Shown piece after piece: positions 11,001-23,400 of a stretch of DNA of 64,000 nucleotides (its first letter is position 1; every line of letters begins with the position of its first letter). Below the pieces are notes generated by a model. The model saw only the letters and a program-made list of their open reading frames with translations, had not been told where the DNA came from and did no database searches. The position numbers were made by a program, and so were the translations under genes. The stretch lies in the NCBI GenBank assembly GCA_003952965.2, contig CM025855.1:13311446-13375445 (forward strand), given 5' to 3'. Source of the DNA: Morella rubra. Lineage: Eukaryota; Streptophyta; Magnoliopsida; Fagales; Myricaceae.

Positions 11001-14000
11001 GTAGCCACTGCAACAAATTCTTCTCATCCAGTAAAGATAAGCTTTTCCTCATTTATCTTTGTATTTTGGCCTGCTTAGGGATTCATTTTTAGTCATTTGA
11101 ATTTCCCTAACTGCAATTCAATATCTTGTTCTCTATGTTACCCAAAACACAATATGATTATCGGTCAGTTAAATCCACATTGTTTCTTCAGTTGCTTAAT
11201 GCTTTTAAACTTAAACTAAATTCCATTTTACCCATGCAAGTCTCACTTAAATTGAGCATTGCATGTTAGAGGTCCATACAAAAAACAGCCTGACTTTGGA
11301 TGTTAGCTCTCTCCAGGATAGGCACGGTCACATTTATGGGGTGGCTCAGATTTGACTTTTGGTAAAATGATAAGCCCTGACAGAATATTGGGCAAGGATA
11401 GCTTAACTAGTAAGGGTAGTACATGCCATTCCCATCCAATACCAATAAATAAGTCTATTTTTGTGCAAATTTTTGATCATTAGTTGAAAACTTCTGACAG
11501 CAATACGTAGCATCCAAGCATGCAGAAGCAATCACTAGAAATTTTGATCTAGCTAGCCATCCTTTTCCTGATAAAGAGAAGAAATAGAAACAAAAATAAC
11601 TATCGGAGTACAAACTATCCTCTTCACCAAGATTAATCAAACCATATCACGAATTTTCAGAATCAAGGAGAGCCACAAGTTGATAACTTTTGAGGGTGAT
11701 ATTCTCATAATTGGATCATAGATTAAGCTATTCACACCTTTGCTTAAATTGCGATTTGAGACCAATAGCATCTGCAGGCTTCAGTAAGTTTTTCTTCTTC
11801 CCTCCTTTCTTTCTCTTATCTAACTTAAATGAGATTCTATCCTCTTTCTACGAATCCATCTCTCATAATTCAACAACTCCCAACTGATGTAGGGAAACTA
11901 ATTACTTGTGGTGGAGATGTGTAAAACTTGTAGATTGCCAAATAAGAGAAAATTCGAAGAACTAAGACAACTTATTTCCCAACGAATGACTTTTTGCCAA
12001 TTACTAAGTCATAAATCTATTTCTGTGAGAACCTTTCATATGGTACTACAGAAAAAGAAAAAAGACAATCTCAGACATAATAATAGTAAAATATCACAAA
12101 TTTCCAGTCAAAAACCATAAGGGAAAAGTAAGCACTCACAGTGGTGATTTTGAAATTCCAGATTCCAGGGACACCATAATGGACGACACAATACCAACAG
12201 TGTCAGATGGAGTGTTTCTAGGGAAGGCAAATAGAACTAACCCACTCCTTGTCAGCTTAACAAGCGAAAGAACAGGCTTATCAAGATTTGTCTCTACCCT
12301 AGCAAGAGAAGAACAAATGCCTTTTTCATGTTTACCTGACATCATAACGCATGAGCACGAACAGGTAAATAGATACAGATCTCAACACTTCACCAAGGAA
12401 CTTATTGGAACACGAAAAGAAATCAAGTCATATGAGTCAGAGAATTACTAATACTGTTCCCAGAGTTGCTGGAAGCATTCTCGTTTTCCCCGAGGTTGAT
12501 ACTTTTCCTCGGTAGATTCTCCATGCCTATCTTCCTTTTCTTAGAATCGGCATTTTCATCTGATTTCTCCACAATGTCGGAGCGCCAACTATTAAAGGAC
12601 TCTACAAACTGCCAGAATAATAACCAAAAGTCAGTCAGCATCAACAAAGTAGACCAAGCTGTGGCAAAATTCCAGAATTCACTTTTTTAACCTAGATTCA
12701 ACTTCATAAACATACACATAGAGACAGTGGCGGAGCCAGGAATTAATCTGAAGCGGGGGGGGGGGGGGCCAACTTCGAAGGGAAAATGACAAGAAAATTT
12801 TTTTTACTACGTAATGCAAAAAAATATCTTAGAGTTAAAATATTGAAATTTAAGGAAAAAACATTAAAAATATATTATATTGAAATACACATACCGTACT
12901 ATTTGTTGAGACTATTAAATGCACCAACATGACTCCCAAATACCTCCACTCCCATTTTCCAATTGCTAAATCCTGTAGATGTATACACATCTTCCCCAGA
13001 TCTTGATCATCTATTTTGTCTAATTAGATAACACCACAAGTAATACACCGCATCTAATCACTCATATTCTTTGAACCATGCCTCCAAAAAAGCCCTCATT
13101 CATTTTCTATACTGTTTCTTGGGAAAATCATGCCCAAGCGGTTGACAAGGACATTTTATCAAATACTCCTTACGAACTTAATCTCTAATCCCGACATCAC
13201 ATTCTTCAATGAGTTTACTTAACCCTAGGTCAACAACAATATCATTCGGACTAAATAAAACACTAGGTCTTTTCGAACTAGTAGTTGTCTCAGAAGTAAG
13301 AGTCACATTAGGAGTATTAGACAATCCCGCTGATTTTTTTTTTTTTATCAAAAAGTTATCCATTATCTAAACAAAACAAAACAAAATTCATCAATATAAT
13401 TTCACAAGTCACAACCTAAGGTCCTAATCACAATTTTACAACCTAGTCTTAATATTCACAATTTCAATATAATTTCAAAATTGTATATTAATAGCATATC
13501 AGCCATTGTCTTGATCAATTACAAGTTAAGTTTTACAGGATAAAAAAAATAAAAAAATAAAAAATAAAAATAAAAATTCAATGTCTTGCATTGGTCCAGC
13601 CCTGGCCCTCCCTCCCTCCGCTTCTGCATAGAGATGCGCACATGGACTCCATGCATTGTTAAAATTGATCACGGAAAGAAAAGAACACAGGTGCATAGAA
13701 GGACCTCCCCCTTGTCAAACCGATAAAACATCACAAAGCCACAAGCAATCACGTCATGAAATTGCAGTCAAGTTTGCCTCTGTTTGTTGAGAAGAAAAAT
13801 CATTTCCAGGTAACAAATGTAAATAAGCAATTGCAATGAAGGCTGTTTTCCTCCTGGTAGGCAAGGTGTTTCAGTCATGCTTATGTACAAAACAAGATAG
13901 TTAAGTCTGACATATGTCAGTTTCAAGTTTATTATAGGATATGGTTGCTTTGCATGTGATTATGCAATTAATATGCATCTGCAATCATGCAACACAGAGA

Positions 14001-15705
14001 GAAGAGAGGGGGGGGGGGGGGGGGACAGAGACAGATATCTCGAAATAAAAAGAAAAGCAGCTAAAGTTTCAAAATGAAACCTTTTCAAGGATAGACATTG
14101 CTTCTTTGGTAGCACTTTTCTCTCTCTCTGACAAGAAAAGAAAAAAATTTTAATATCGTTTTCCATCTAGAATAATGAACACATGTATACTCAGAAGACA
14201 TTAAGGAAGCATTTTCATATTATATAAAGATCTCTTTCGGTGAGAATAGTGTGCTTAGATCCTAAGAACAATTTTGAATCAACATTTGCAACTTTAGATC
14301 ATCCAAGAAACATACAACTTCATCAAGCCAGAAAAAGCACGACCTAATGCCACAAATTCTATTAATTGCAAGTATTTGAAAATGCATGGTACAAACCTTG
14401 AGATGGGACTAATAGGATACAATTCACATGCCTCATTGGCTATGTCATCCAATTTAGTGAGACACCCGAAGGCCTCAAAGCTTTAAAGGCTTTTTGATAC
14501 TATTAGAACCTTCAAACATTAAAAATAACTACCATTTATTTCATTCCCAGGCAAGGGGTGTCATTTTGAGTAATTTGACAATGCATATATCTTTCTCACA
14601 ACAAGTTCAGAAGCTGCTTGTACATTGTCAAGTTCAAATATAACCACAAAAGGTGAAGTAGTTTCCCCTTATATTCTCTTGCAAATTCAAAACTTAACTA
14701 GGCTATAATCAGTGTAGTCTTGTTGGACGCTCAGGATTGAGAAGGATAAATCTAGGCACCCCTCAGCGGTTTTGGGCTTATTTGAACAGTAATAAGTTAA
14801 GGACCATCTATGCTACAAGTTTCTTTTCCACAACAGTGATCTAACACAGAGTTGAAATCTTTCATAGTCAATAGCGGCTAAGGTGAGAACCTATGGTTCG
14901 ATAATCTTCTGCTAATGTTAGCTCCGTTTCCATCTCTCCTGTCATCTGTCCTTCAGGAAAAATGTTTAACCTACTCGCTAAATATAGATATCATAATAAA
15001 GTTCAGGCTTCAGGAATACTCTCAATGACACCTTCCTATCGCATAAACGTTTTCACCCGCACTAACACTCGCAATGGTGACAACCAACTCAAATACCCAA
15101 TGACAAACAAGCATACCTCATTTGTAGATCTCGGGCGAAGAGGATAAAACCAAAGCTAAGAACTTGACAACTGCAAGAGTAAAAGAAGTGGGAATACTTG
15201 GAACATAATCTATGCTTTCATTCCCGCTAAAGTCCATTAGCAAGCGAACAGGGAACCGTTACCTCGGTTCAGTAAGGGAGTACAAGCATTATGGGGTATT
15301 TAACAAAAATGGGAGTCGAATATCTAAAACATTGATATGAAATTTTCATTACGGTTAACCAAGCACAAAGGAATATTTGCAGATAAAAATTGAGGAAATC
15401 TAAACCACGAAGAACAAGAAGTACAAATTTGAGAAAAGTGAGAGAGAGAGAGAAAACGAGAGTAATAGTAGGAGCAGAAGATGGAACTAACTGATGGTGC
15501 AGGTGATAAGGAAGCCAGAATGGGAGTGGTGGAGAAGCGAAGAGGGGGCGTTATAGTCAAACCGAGGGATGCTGATTACAGCCGAGTGCTGCTCCCACGG
15601 TGTCATGCTCCTCTTCTTACCCTCCTCCTCCGCATCCTGATCAATACTAGTCCCACGAACCTTCGTCTCTGTCTGATTCCCGCTTTGCTCTTTTTCTTCC
15701 TCCAT
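8092..15705 (-). CDS. THUMPD1: THUMP domain-containing protein, TAN1/THUMPD1 family, seven exons
   Basis: Proteins of this family (yeast Tan1, animal THUMPD1) bind tRNA through the THUMP fold and act with the Kre33/NAT10 acetyltransferase to make N4-acetylcytidine in tRNA Ser and Leu. Exons by eye on the minus strand: 15705-15492, 14127-14081, 12608-12455, 12335-12140, 9552-9423, 8519-8343 and 8250-8092. All junctions are GT-AG, the phases agree, and the joined frame is 358 codons with no stop. Family landmarks are GFLITC (exon 1), KSATKEAMSILEK (exon 2), LSLVKLTRSGLVLFAF (exon 4), WCHRIFPIQATC (exon 5), FAVGYNRRGIE (exon 6) and FSILVELLPIAGV plus TKPRLCIKAL (exon 7). The THUMP core is about residues 165-330. 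The middle, about 95-150, is charged and low-complexity. An in-frame ATG at 15738 would add 11 residues; I prefer 15705 because MEEEKEQ resembles related N-termini. Introns carry an hAT element and a MITE-like repeat. Probably functional. Confidence 0.9.
8790..9115. repeat. MITE-like element in intron 5 of the THUMP gene
   Basis: This AT-rich segment lies wholly inside intron 5. It starts with GATGTTTGGTTAGGAAAAA and ends with an imperfect inverted copy whose reverse complement begins GATGTTTCGGAAGCAAAAA. It is about 320 bases long and non-coding. I could not identify a convincing target-site duplication, so the superfamily is open. Confidence 0.5.
12725..13626 (-). mobile_element. Truncated hAT element (zf-TTF type) in intron 2 of the THUMP gene
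   Basis: The element starts CAGTGGCGGAGCCAGG and ends with CCTCCGCTTCTG, giving imperfect terminal inverted repeats of the CAGNGGCGGA hAT type. It is flanked by a perfect 8-bp direct repeat, CATAGAGA, at 12717-12724 and 13627-13634. The minus strand carries an N-terminal piece of a TTF-type zinc-finger hAT transposase (13363 downward), with words like KRPSVLF, DIVVDLGLSKLIEE, HDFPKKQYRK and AWFKEYE, broken by a stop. The catalytic part is missing, so the copy is non-autonomous. A run of 14 G sits at about 12755-12768. Confidence 0.9.
14008..14024 (+). repeat. Poly-G tract of 17 bases in intron 2 of the THUMP gene
   Basis: An uninterrupted run of 17 G is preceded by a GA-rich stretch. It lies 57 bases downstream of the exon 2 donor in the gene's minus-strand orientation, where it reads as a C run. 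Such tracts are prone to length change and sequencing error. Confidence 0.9.
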
Positions 15706-15738
15706 TTTTCCTACAGCGTATCCTTGGAGCCCAAACAC

Positions 15739-17000
15739 CTACCGGGCAAACAAAAGTCTCTCCTACTTATAATTCGGTTTACTGGGTTGACCCGCTTTTG
15801 TCATGGCATCTAGCCCAAACCCAACGATCACTGGAACATACCGAAATCTAACCTGTGGGAACAGCGAGGCTCAACCATCACTACATTATGCATAGTAACG
15901 GCTTGTTTAGATAGGGATGCCCATGATGATGTTCGTTTTCATCTTTTTCGTAGGATTTGCATCTTACTTTTATTTTTACAATCCAAACATCACAACATAC
16001 ACGTATTTCAATACAACACTTTATTACCTTTTTTACACATACCACTCCTTTTTAACAATTTCTGCACGCACACCGATACAACTTTAACATCATCTAAATA
16101 TTCACAATTCTATCAGAATCCTAAAGATTTCATCAAAACGAAGGTCGCTCAGTTTAAGTTTAGGTTTGGGTTCAGAAACCTGAAACTGGACTCTAAACCC
16201 TTCAACGCCCGCTTAGCACCTTTCCAAAAGGTGCATGGTGCCCAAGATTGCGTACAGGTAAAAAATTGCAGAATGGCGGGAATGACCTGCCCCGGTCTGT
16301 TGGCCATAGGCCCATTCCCGATGGGCCTATCCTTCAATGCCTACAGCCTGCCAAGCAAGCCTCAACACATATTCCACCACTAATTCTGAAGTGGGTCTGG
16401 CCTTCACTGAAGTATTTTCCTGTTATAATATATTATTAACAGGATGAAGTGCGTCTTCCAACACAATCGACAGCCTTGTGCATTTTCATAACCAAATCCA
16501 ATCCTGTCGAACCCACACAACGTCCACACAACCTACGCGCTTCATCAATGATAAGTGCGACGTTTGCCACACTGAAATTTAGAATAATTTAATGCAATTC
16601 TTGTAGTGCTAGTAGACCGATTGTTACATGACTCGTAGCAAATATTCAATAGTAAAAACTTTATTCGTACTTTGAAAAGCATGTTGATTTGTTGAAATAT
16701 TGCTCAATCGCTTTCAAGGTTTTTCCTTTGAATTTGATTCAATCGCTTTCAAGGTTTTTCAAAAATTTTGTGTTCTTGAACCTCTTATTTCAAAAGAATT
16801 CTTGAATCTATGAAAAGCTTGCTGCTATATGGTGTTCTTCATCAAGAATAGCTCGTGTTCTTTAAAATAACTTCATTTTCAAGTTCGATTCTATGTTAAA
16901 GTTTTTTCTTAAACTTTATTTCATTTTCTATGCATAATTCTTCACGAATTGTGTTTTTGAATCGTTGGAAATATTCAGTAATGATTCCTTATTTTTAGCC
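15739..17000. other. Upstream region of the THUMP gene and intergenic sequence
   Basis: Bases 15739-15840 probably hold the 5' untranslated region and proximal promoter of the minus-strand THUMP gene; I see no clear TATA box. From about 15898 a GGCTTGTTTAGATAG-like start resembles MITE termini, and a similar inverted sequence occurs near 17965. I found no matching target duplication. No protein is recognisable. Confidence 0.3.
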
Positions 17001-20000
17001 TCTATGTCATATTATTGGTACTTAATCAAATGTCATTTGTTTATTTGTCTTGGGAGAAGCCACGTTAGATTTTGCCCTGTTATGGGGTGAAGCAGCCGGT
17101 GTGCAAAAGCGCCTGTTCTTCGAAACATATTTGACAGTTTGGGGCATGTTCAGAGTTGTGTGGAACTGGAGGAGGATTTTAAATGTAGAGTACTCTGGAG
17201 AGGTAAGAAGCGGTCGTGCCCGTCGGATCGATCTGTCAGCTTCTATCAAGATCAGCTCGGGGTTTACATGAGAGGAGGTCAGAGGATATTGGTGGAGTAA
17301 ATAATGGAGTTATTGAAGATTAGGGGAGATGGCATGACATACCCCAGTGACCGATTCTCTAGTACGAACTGCCGAATTAGATGACATACCTAAGAAGGAC
17401 CATGGTGGGAAAGAAAGAGATAACAGATGTGTGGGATTTGGGGAAATCTCAAGGTTGTAATCAATGGAGATGAGACCAATAAACTGCGGTAGATTAGGGT
17501 CTGGTGAGGAAAACAGTGGCCTTAGACTCTCCAAATTGAATGCACAGTTGGAACAGGGAGGGTGCAATAAATATTTAGTAAGAAATAGGGAGGGGAGGAT
17601 GGTGGGTGTTGTGAGCTCTGGGGCTGCAAAGCTTCTCTACAGGGACGACGCGCTTCGAGAACCCGATTTGATTTTCTGAAACTAGTGGGAGGGCGAACTG
17701 CGAAGCTCTGTTTAATTTTATCTTGATCGGTTTACCGTTATGTGGGTATGCCAGAGGGAGGTCACATCATGCAGGCCGCTTTACCTATAGCAGTCACAAC
17801 GGCAACGGTACAAAACCACGCTAGAGGAAGAGTACTAATCACGCTACAATGCGTGTACAAGGGCCCCACATACAAAAATTGTCTGGAACCCCAAAACAAA
17901 CCAAACAGACTTCTTTGAACTCGGGTCTAAACCCAAGGTTGTACCCATAACCTTGAACTGAACCCTCTCCAAACAAGCCCTAACTGTTTTAGATAACTCG
18001 ACAATTCCACAAAACCATTCGTTTAAGCATAGTTCAGAAAAAAAAGAAGCATGGCAAGTAATTCAAAATGTTACTAAACGTTGTGAAATTCGATTATTAT
18101 TTTATTTTAATTCTCAGCACGAGAAAAATTTGTTACACTCTACTTACATGCCTAACTCAAATATATCTAAATTTAAATACATACTAAACATTTTTTTTCT
18201 CAAAATACATACTAAACATTTTTTTCTCAAAATATGTAAACGAAGTGCCATCCATGACAAATGGCTCTTAAAAAGTAGATGGGGAAGGATTGAAAAATGA
18301 CTTTTAGAAAACAAAAATATCAATATACAAAAATCACAAACAACACTAGCTAAACAGGGGAATGCATAAACAGTAGTTTCTAGATCTATAGTCAATTCAA
18401 CTCAAATAAAATGTCAAGTATAGAATAAAAAACTTGCACCGGCACTCGAAAGAGAGGCTCTCCCTCTTTCTAGCTCCCCTCTTTCCTCTCCATCGCTTCT
18501 TCTTCAGCCACACCTCTGGCGGTCAAGATCTGTTGAGTTTTTTTTTGGGTCATCTTTTGGGCTTTTTCTCAAAATCAAAGAAGGCTAGATCTTGGAGTCT
18601 TCGGTGGTCTTCAATGTGAACAGCCCCCATGGATGGACTCCCGTTCTCTCGATGCTCATCTCTGTCTAAGCCAGACGGCGAACGATAGGTGCATGGTGGC
18701 CCACACGAGCATGGATCCCATGTGCCTGATCCTTTTCTCCAACAACTTGACTGTTCTTAGCAGTTTTTGGAGGTCACTACCCATCCCTCTGTGCTCTACC
18801 TCTCCTGAAGACCTTTTCAGCCTTTTTTTGGAGTCCACCTGCCAGCGCGTGGTGGCCCGAATTGTTCACGCAGCGCCCATTCCACTTACACGTAAGACAT
18901 GTTTGCCCTACTACTGGTCAATCTTGCACCTTCTGCCGCCCCTAATGCCTCCCACCATCTTTATGATAGTTTTTTCCTTTTTTCTCAGGTGGATCCCATG
19001 GCCGCTGTTGTTTTGTGGCGCCTAAAGCTCTCGTTTTCTCTTCTCTCCCTAATTCAGCTGATTAAAGATCACAAGATCATCCTGAGGGAGTTGTGCCCAG
19101 GCCCTTGAGGTCAATTTGTATTGTGTTCCGGTCTTAATGGTCGGTTTGTATGTTTGCCCCGGCCCTTGTGGCCGGCTTGTGGTTATCTTGCAGCTCTTGT
19201 GTTGACACTTGCAAGGGCTATCACTTGTGAATGGATTGGCTAACAATGGATAAAGAATATGAGGATAGGACATTGAGCGACATACCAATATTTTATGCCA
19301 TTTTTAAATAAAAAACCCGTGCTTTAAATTTTTTTATTTTAAGACTTGCAGTTCCTCCATTTGTGAATTCAACTTCCCACTTCATTTGTCATCTATTTGG
19401 GACAAAAATACATTTGTAGCATTTTTCGAGACACGTTAGATGTATACATGGCCTATCTAAAAAAAGAAGAAGCAATTTAAGCACTTTACATGGTGGATAA
19501 AAATAAGTATAAATATAAAGCAAATAAAAAATAGAAAATAAAAATACTCAATTAACAAAAATTTACATTTTACAATTTTAAAATTAAAACAAATAGAAAT
19601 TGAGGAGGGGGAAATTTCTGCTTCGACCGATCTCACCCACCATCTACAATGAGGGACCCCCTTTTGCTGGCTAGGCACACTCTGACCTGGCGGAGTGAGC
19701 TTCAGAGGGTTGTCCCCCCTCCGATGCGATGGGGGGAGTTTCGCCCCCTTCTCTCTGCTCGCGTGAGGTGCAGAGATCTCCCCTTTGCATCGCAAGGGGC
19801 ATCTCGGGTGCAAGGAGGAGGGCTCGCCTCTTGGTGTCAGAGAGGGGCTTTGGGCGTGTTAAGGATATGTCCAGGTCACTTAATCTCTCCGTACAAGGAA
19901 AGAGCAACTCATCCAATCTCTTCATGCAATGTAAGAGATTTTGTTGATTCAAGATTAGAAGCGAATCAAACAAATTTTTTTAAATAATGAGTTATTGATT

Positions 20001-20100
20001 GACTAGGTCCTTATTTGTAAACATGTCTAACTATACAACTTTTATTTGTAAACAAATCAGATAAGCACACGCTAATTCGGTGCGGTGCATTACAAAATGT
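17001..20100. other. Intergenic sequence, no recognised gene
   Basis: Open frames of 60-130 codons occur on both strands (the longest is 18633-19025 plus), but none shows a family I know and several overlap each other, so I do not call genes. A short direct duplication containing CATACTAAACATTTTTT-type sequence lies at about 18178-18235. A GC-rich stretch (19620-19870) has short inverted G/C runs resembling those near 34.4 kb. Confidence 0.3.
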
Positions 20101-20175
20101 AGTAGTTTTCTTCTTTAGATTCTCAAAACATCTCTAGGGTATTAGTGTATCTATTGGATTAGCCTCCATTGATCC

Positions 20176-20462
20176 ATGGCTTCTAATGGTAACACCTCTT
20201 CCCTTGCTTCACTCTCTTTCATTACCATTGTTCATATGCTTTCACTCAAACTAACCTTCACAAATCTTCTTTTATGGAGAAGTAAAGTGATCCCCTTTTC
20301 AAACCCTTGTTACCGATGACACTACCATTCCAAACCCAAAATGTCTTGAATGGGAGCAATCTCATCAACTTGTTCTAAGCCTTCTTTACTCTTCCTTTTC
20401 ATTGGAGGCAATGGTAGAAGTTCTTAGATTAACTATCACATTTGCAGCATGGAGTGATCTTT
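20176..20462 (+). pseudogene. Copia element B, gag N-terminal fragment
   Basis: The frame opens at an ATG and shows the Copia gag N-terminal signature: LSLKLT, then LLLWRSKVIPF. A stop near 20310 is followed in other frames by PNPKCLEWEQSHQLVLSLL and then FAAW. The frame is cut by insertion of the minus-strand Copia element A at about 20463. The continuation of this gag lies beyond that insertion (25013-25370) and beyond a solo LTR (26571 onward). Non-functional. Confidence 0.75.
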
Positions 20463-23400
20463 AAGAAACTCCAGAATAAAATGATTTTCTTTTCATTACA
20501 TATTCACGCTTATAAAAGAATATATTTATATAGGACTGAAATGCTAACAAATAGAGAATCTTGTTCCTAGTTTTACGGTAAGAGTAACATGTAGAATATT
20601 ATGGTTACAATACACTATTCTGGAATAGTTGAAAGAGTTGATGAGGTGTGTTGACACAGTGATGAAGAAGCTGAGGTAGATGCCACTGTTGTTGATGACT
20701 GAGTTTTAACATCCCTAGTGAGCCAAGCTAGAGAGGGATAACAGAGAGGCTAAATAGAAGAGATGAAAACCGTGTGACTGAGAGAGGTTTTGTGAATATA
20801 TAAGCAAGATGATCCTTGTTGTAGAGGAAAGAAACTACAAGAGATTTAGAAGCAACTTAGTGTCGAACAAAATGGTAATTCACAACAACTACTTAGTGCA
20901 AGCATGAAGTACTAGATTACTAGTGAGATAAGTTGCCCAGAGGTTGTCACACCATAAAAACAGAAGGTAAATTATGTGCAACACCCAAGTCACAGAGAAG
21001 CGATTGAAACCAAAGGAGCTCACATGCAGCCTCAGTGCTAGATTGGGCAATAGTGGGCTACTTGCGGGAGGTCTAGGAAATAAGATGAGAGCCAAGGAAC
21101 ACACACAGACCACCAGTGGAATGCCGATCATCAGGGCAGCCAGCTCAATCAGCATCGGAGTAACAGCAAGAACCGAGAGGGAAAGCGAGCAAAGTGTAAC
21201 CCAAAATGCAAGTTATGACGTAACCGTCGAATGCGTTTCACTACATGCCAACGATGAACACACGGAGCATGCATCTATTGGCAAACTATTCACAACATAC
21301 GATAGATCTGGTCGAGTAAAGGAGAGATACTGAAGACTACCCACAACGCTGTAGTAGAGCGTGGGATCTTCAATGCCATCGCGAGCCACTAGAGAACCAA
21401 TGGTAGCCATTGGCATAATAACTGATTTAGAAAGGGACATATTAGTTTTGCAAGTAAATCCTCAATATACTTCTTTTGAGAAAGAAGAAGGCCTGAAGGA
21501 AGATGGTGAACCTTTACACCAAGGAAATAATGAAGTCTTTGACAGGAAATGAAGAGCTCAGCCTATGAAAGAGAGACTATATAGTTGTTGAATTAGAGCC
21601 GGTAATGACTATGTCATCAACATAGACAAGAAAATAAATGCAAGTGAAGACCGAATATAAGTGAAGAGTGAGCTGTCCGCGCAAGAGGTAAATAAGCCGA
21701 GTTCAAGTAACTTGGAGCTGAGCATGGAGAACCAAGCTCAAGGAACCTGTTTCAGGCCATTAAAGGGCCTTTTGAAGTTTACATACATTGTGAGGATAAT
21801 CAGGGTGAACAAAGCCAAGAGGCTGAACCATAAAAACATATCACCATGCAGAAATGTATTTTGCACATCAAGTTGGTGAAGAGACCAACTGGCCTGGAGA
21901 ACAAGAGACAAAACCAGATGGACAGTGGAGGGCTTGACAACCAGACTGGAAATCTTAGTGTAATCAAGACCCAGTTGCTAGTAAAAGCCCTTCGCAACAA
22001 GCTTGGCCTTTCTACGTTTAACAGAGCCATTAGCAAGATGTTTAGTTTGTAAAACCCACTTACAACTAAAGTCATTCTAAGAGGAGGATGAAAGAACAAG
22101 TGTCTAAGTGCGAGTCTAAAGTAGAGCATGAAATCCAACTTGCATGGCCTTACGCCATTCAACATGTTTCAAAGCCTCAGTGACCGAAGTTGGTTCAAGA
22201 AGAATCGAGGCAACCTTGGTAGCATGAGAGTGAGGCGGTGGCCAAGGAATGGTACTATCAATTTGGACCTTGGCATGGCGAGATCATACAGGATACTACG
22301 GAGGAGGAGGTGGAAGAGGAGTAGAGGAGTTTGGTGAAAACTTCATGGACTCATTAGACACAGTAGAGAGAGACACAAGTGATATGGTAGTAGAAGGTGG
22401 TGGAGGCTCTGGAATAGACAAAGAAAGAGGAAGGTTGACATGAGAAGGAGTGGATGAAATGGGTCAAGTGGCAGGCAAAGAGGAGGCCTAAAAAGGAAAG
22501 ATTGCTTCATCAAAAATAACATTGTGAGAGATGTAGACTCGAGTAGAAGGAATATGATAACATAAATAGCCCCTTTAATCAGGACTATAACCACTAAAGA
22601 TGCACAGAGTGGACCTAAAATCTAATTTGTGGTGATTGTAAGGCCGAAGGTAAGGATAGCAGGCTGATTTAAACACACGTAAAAAAGAGTAATCATGTTG
22701 CTTTTGAATTAGATGAAAGAAAGAAGATTGATGCTGGATAACAGGGTTAGGGAGGCAGTTAATAAGGTAGACTGCAATCCAAAATGCATCAGCCCAAAAT
22801 GACTGAGGCATAGTAGCATGGGCCAGGACCGCAAGACCAAATTCAACAATGTGTCTGTGCTTAAGCTCAACTGTACCATTTTGCTAGTGAGCATGAGGAC
22901 AACTTTGACGATATGTCATGTTTTGATTGATAAAAAATTTATGAAGTGAACAAAACAATCCACCCCAATCAGATTGAACATAGGGAATTTTAAGATTAAA
23001 AAACCTTTCCACTGACTTTTAAAATGAAAACCAATTGATGATAAACATCAGATTTACACTAGATAGGAAAGATCCAAGTGTAACAACTAAATGCATTAAC
23101 AATGAAAAATAAAACCGAAATCCATCTTTGGAGAACATAGGCACGAGACCCTAGACATACATACAAAGAAGTTGAAGCGGGTGTGTGCTATAGAGTAGGA
23201 TTGAGGAAAGGGAAGAGAATGAGACTTGGCTTGACAACATGTAGGACAACGATGACAACCAGCAGTGGACGTTGTAATAGAAAGCTAAAACCTTTGAAGA
23301 AGATGACGAACAAGCTTTAAGGAAGGATGCCCTCGAGTGCTGGTGCCACTGAGAGATTGGGGTCTACTCACCAATGCAAGCTTGAGGAGAAACAGACGAG

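Noticed and set aside
15898..17985. GGCTTGTTTAGATAG and CTCCAAACAAGCC as the two ends of one 2-kb transposon
   Set aside because: The flanking bases do not give a convincing target duplication and the termini match only over about 14 bases.
18633..19025. 130-codon plus-strand frame
   Set aside because: Low-complexity Ser/Leu/Pro-rich translation, overlapping frames on both strands and no recognisable domain.
19457..19987. Overlapping frames of 72-118 codons on both strands
   Set aside because: They arise from a GC-rich, stop-poor repeat-like stretch; no domain is visible.
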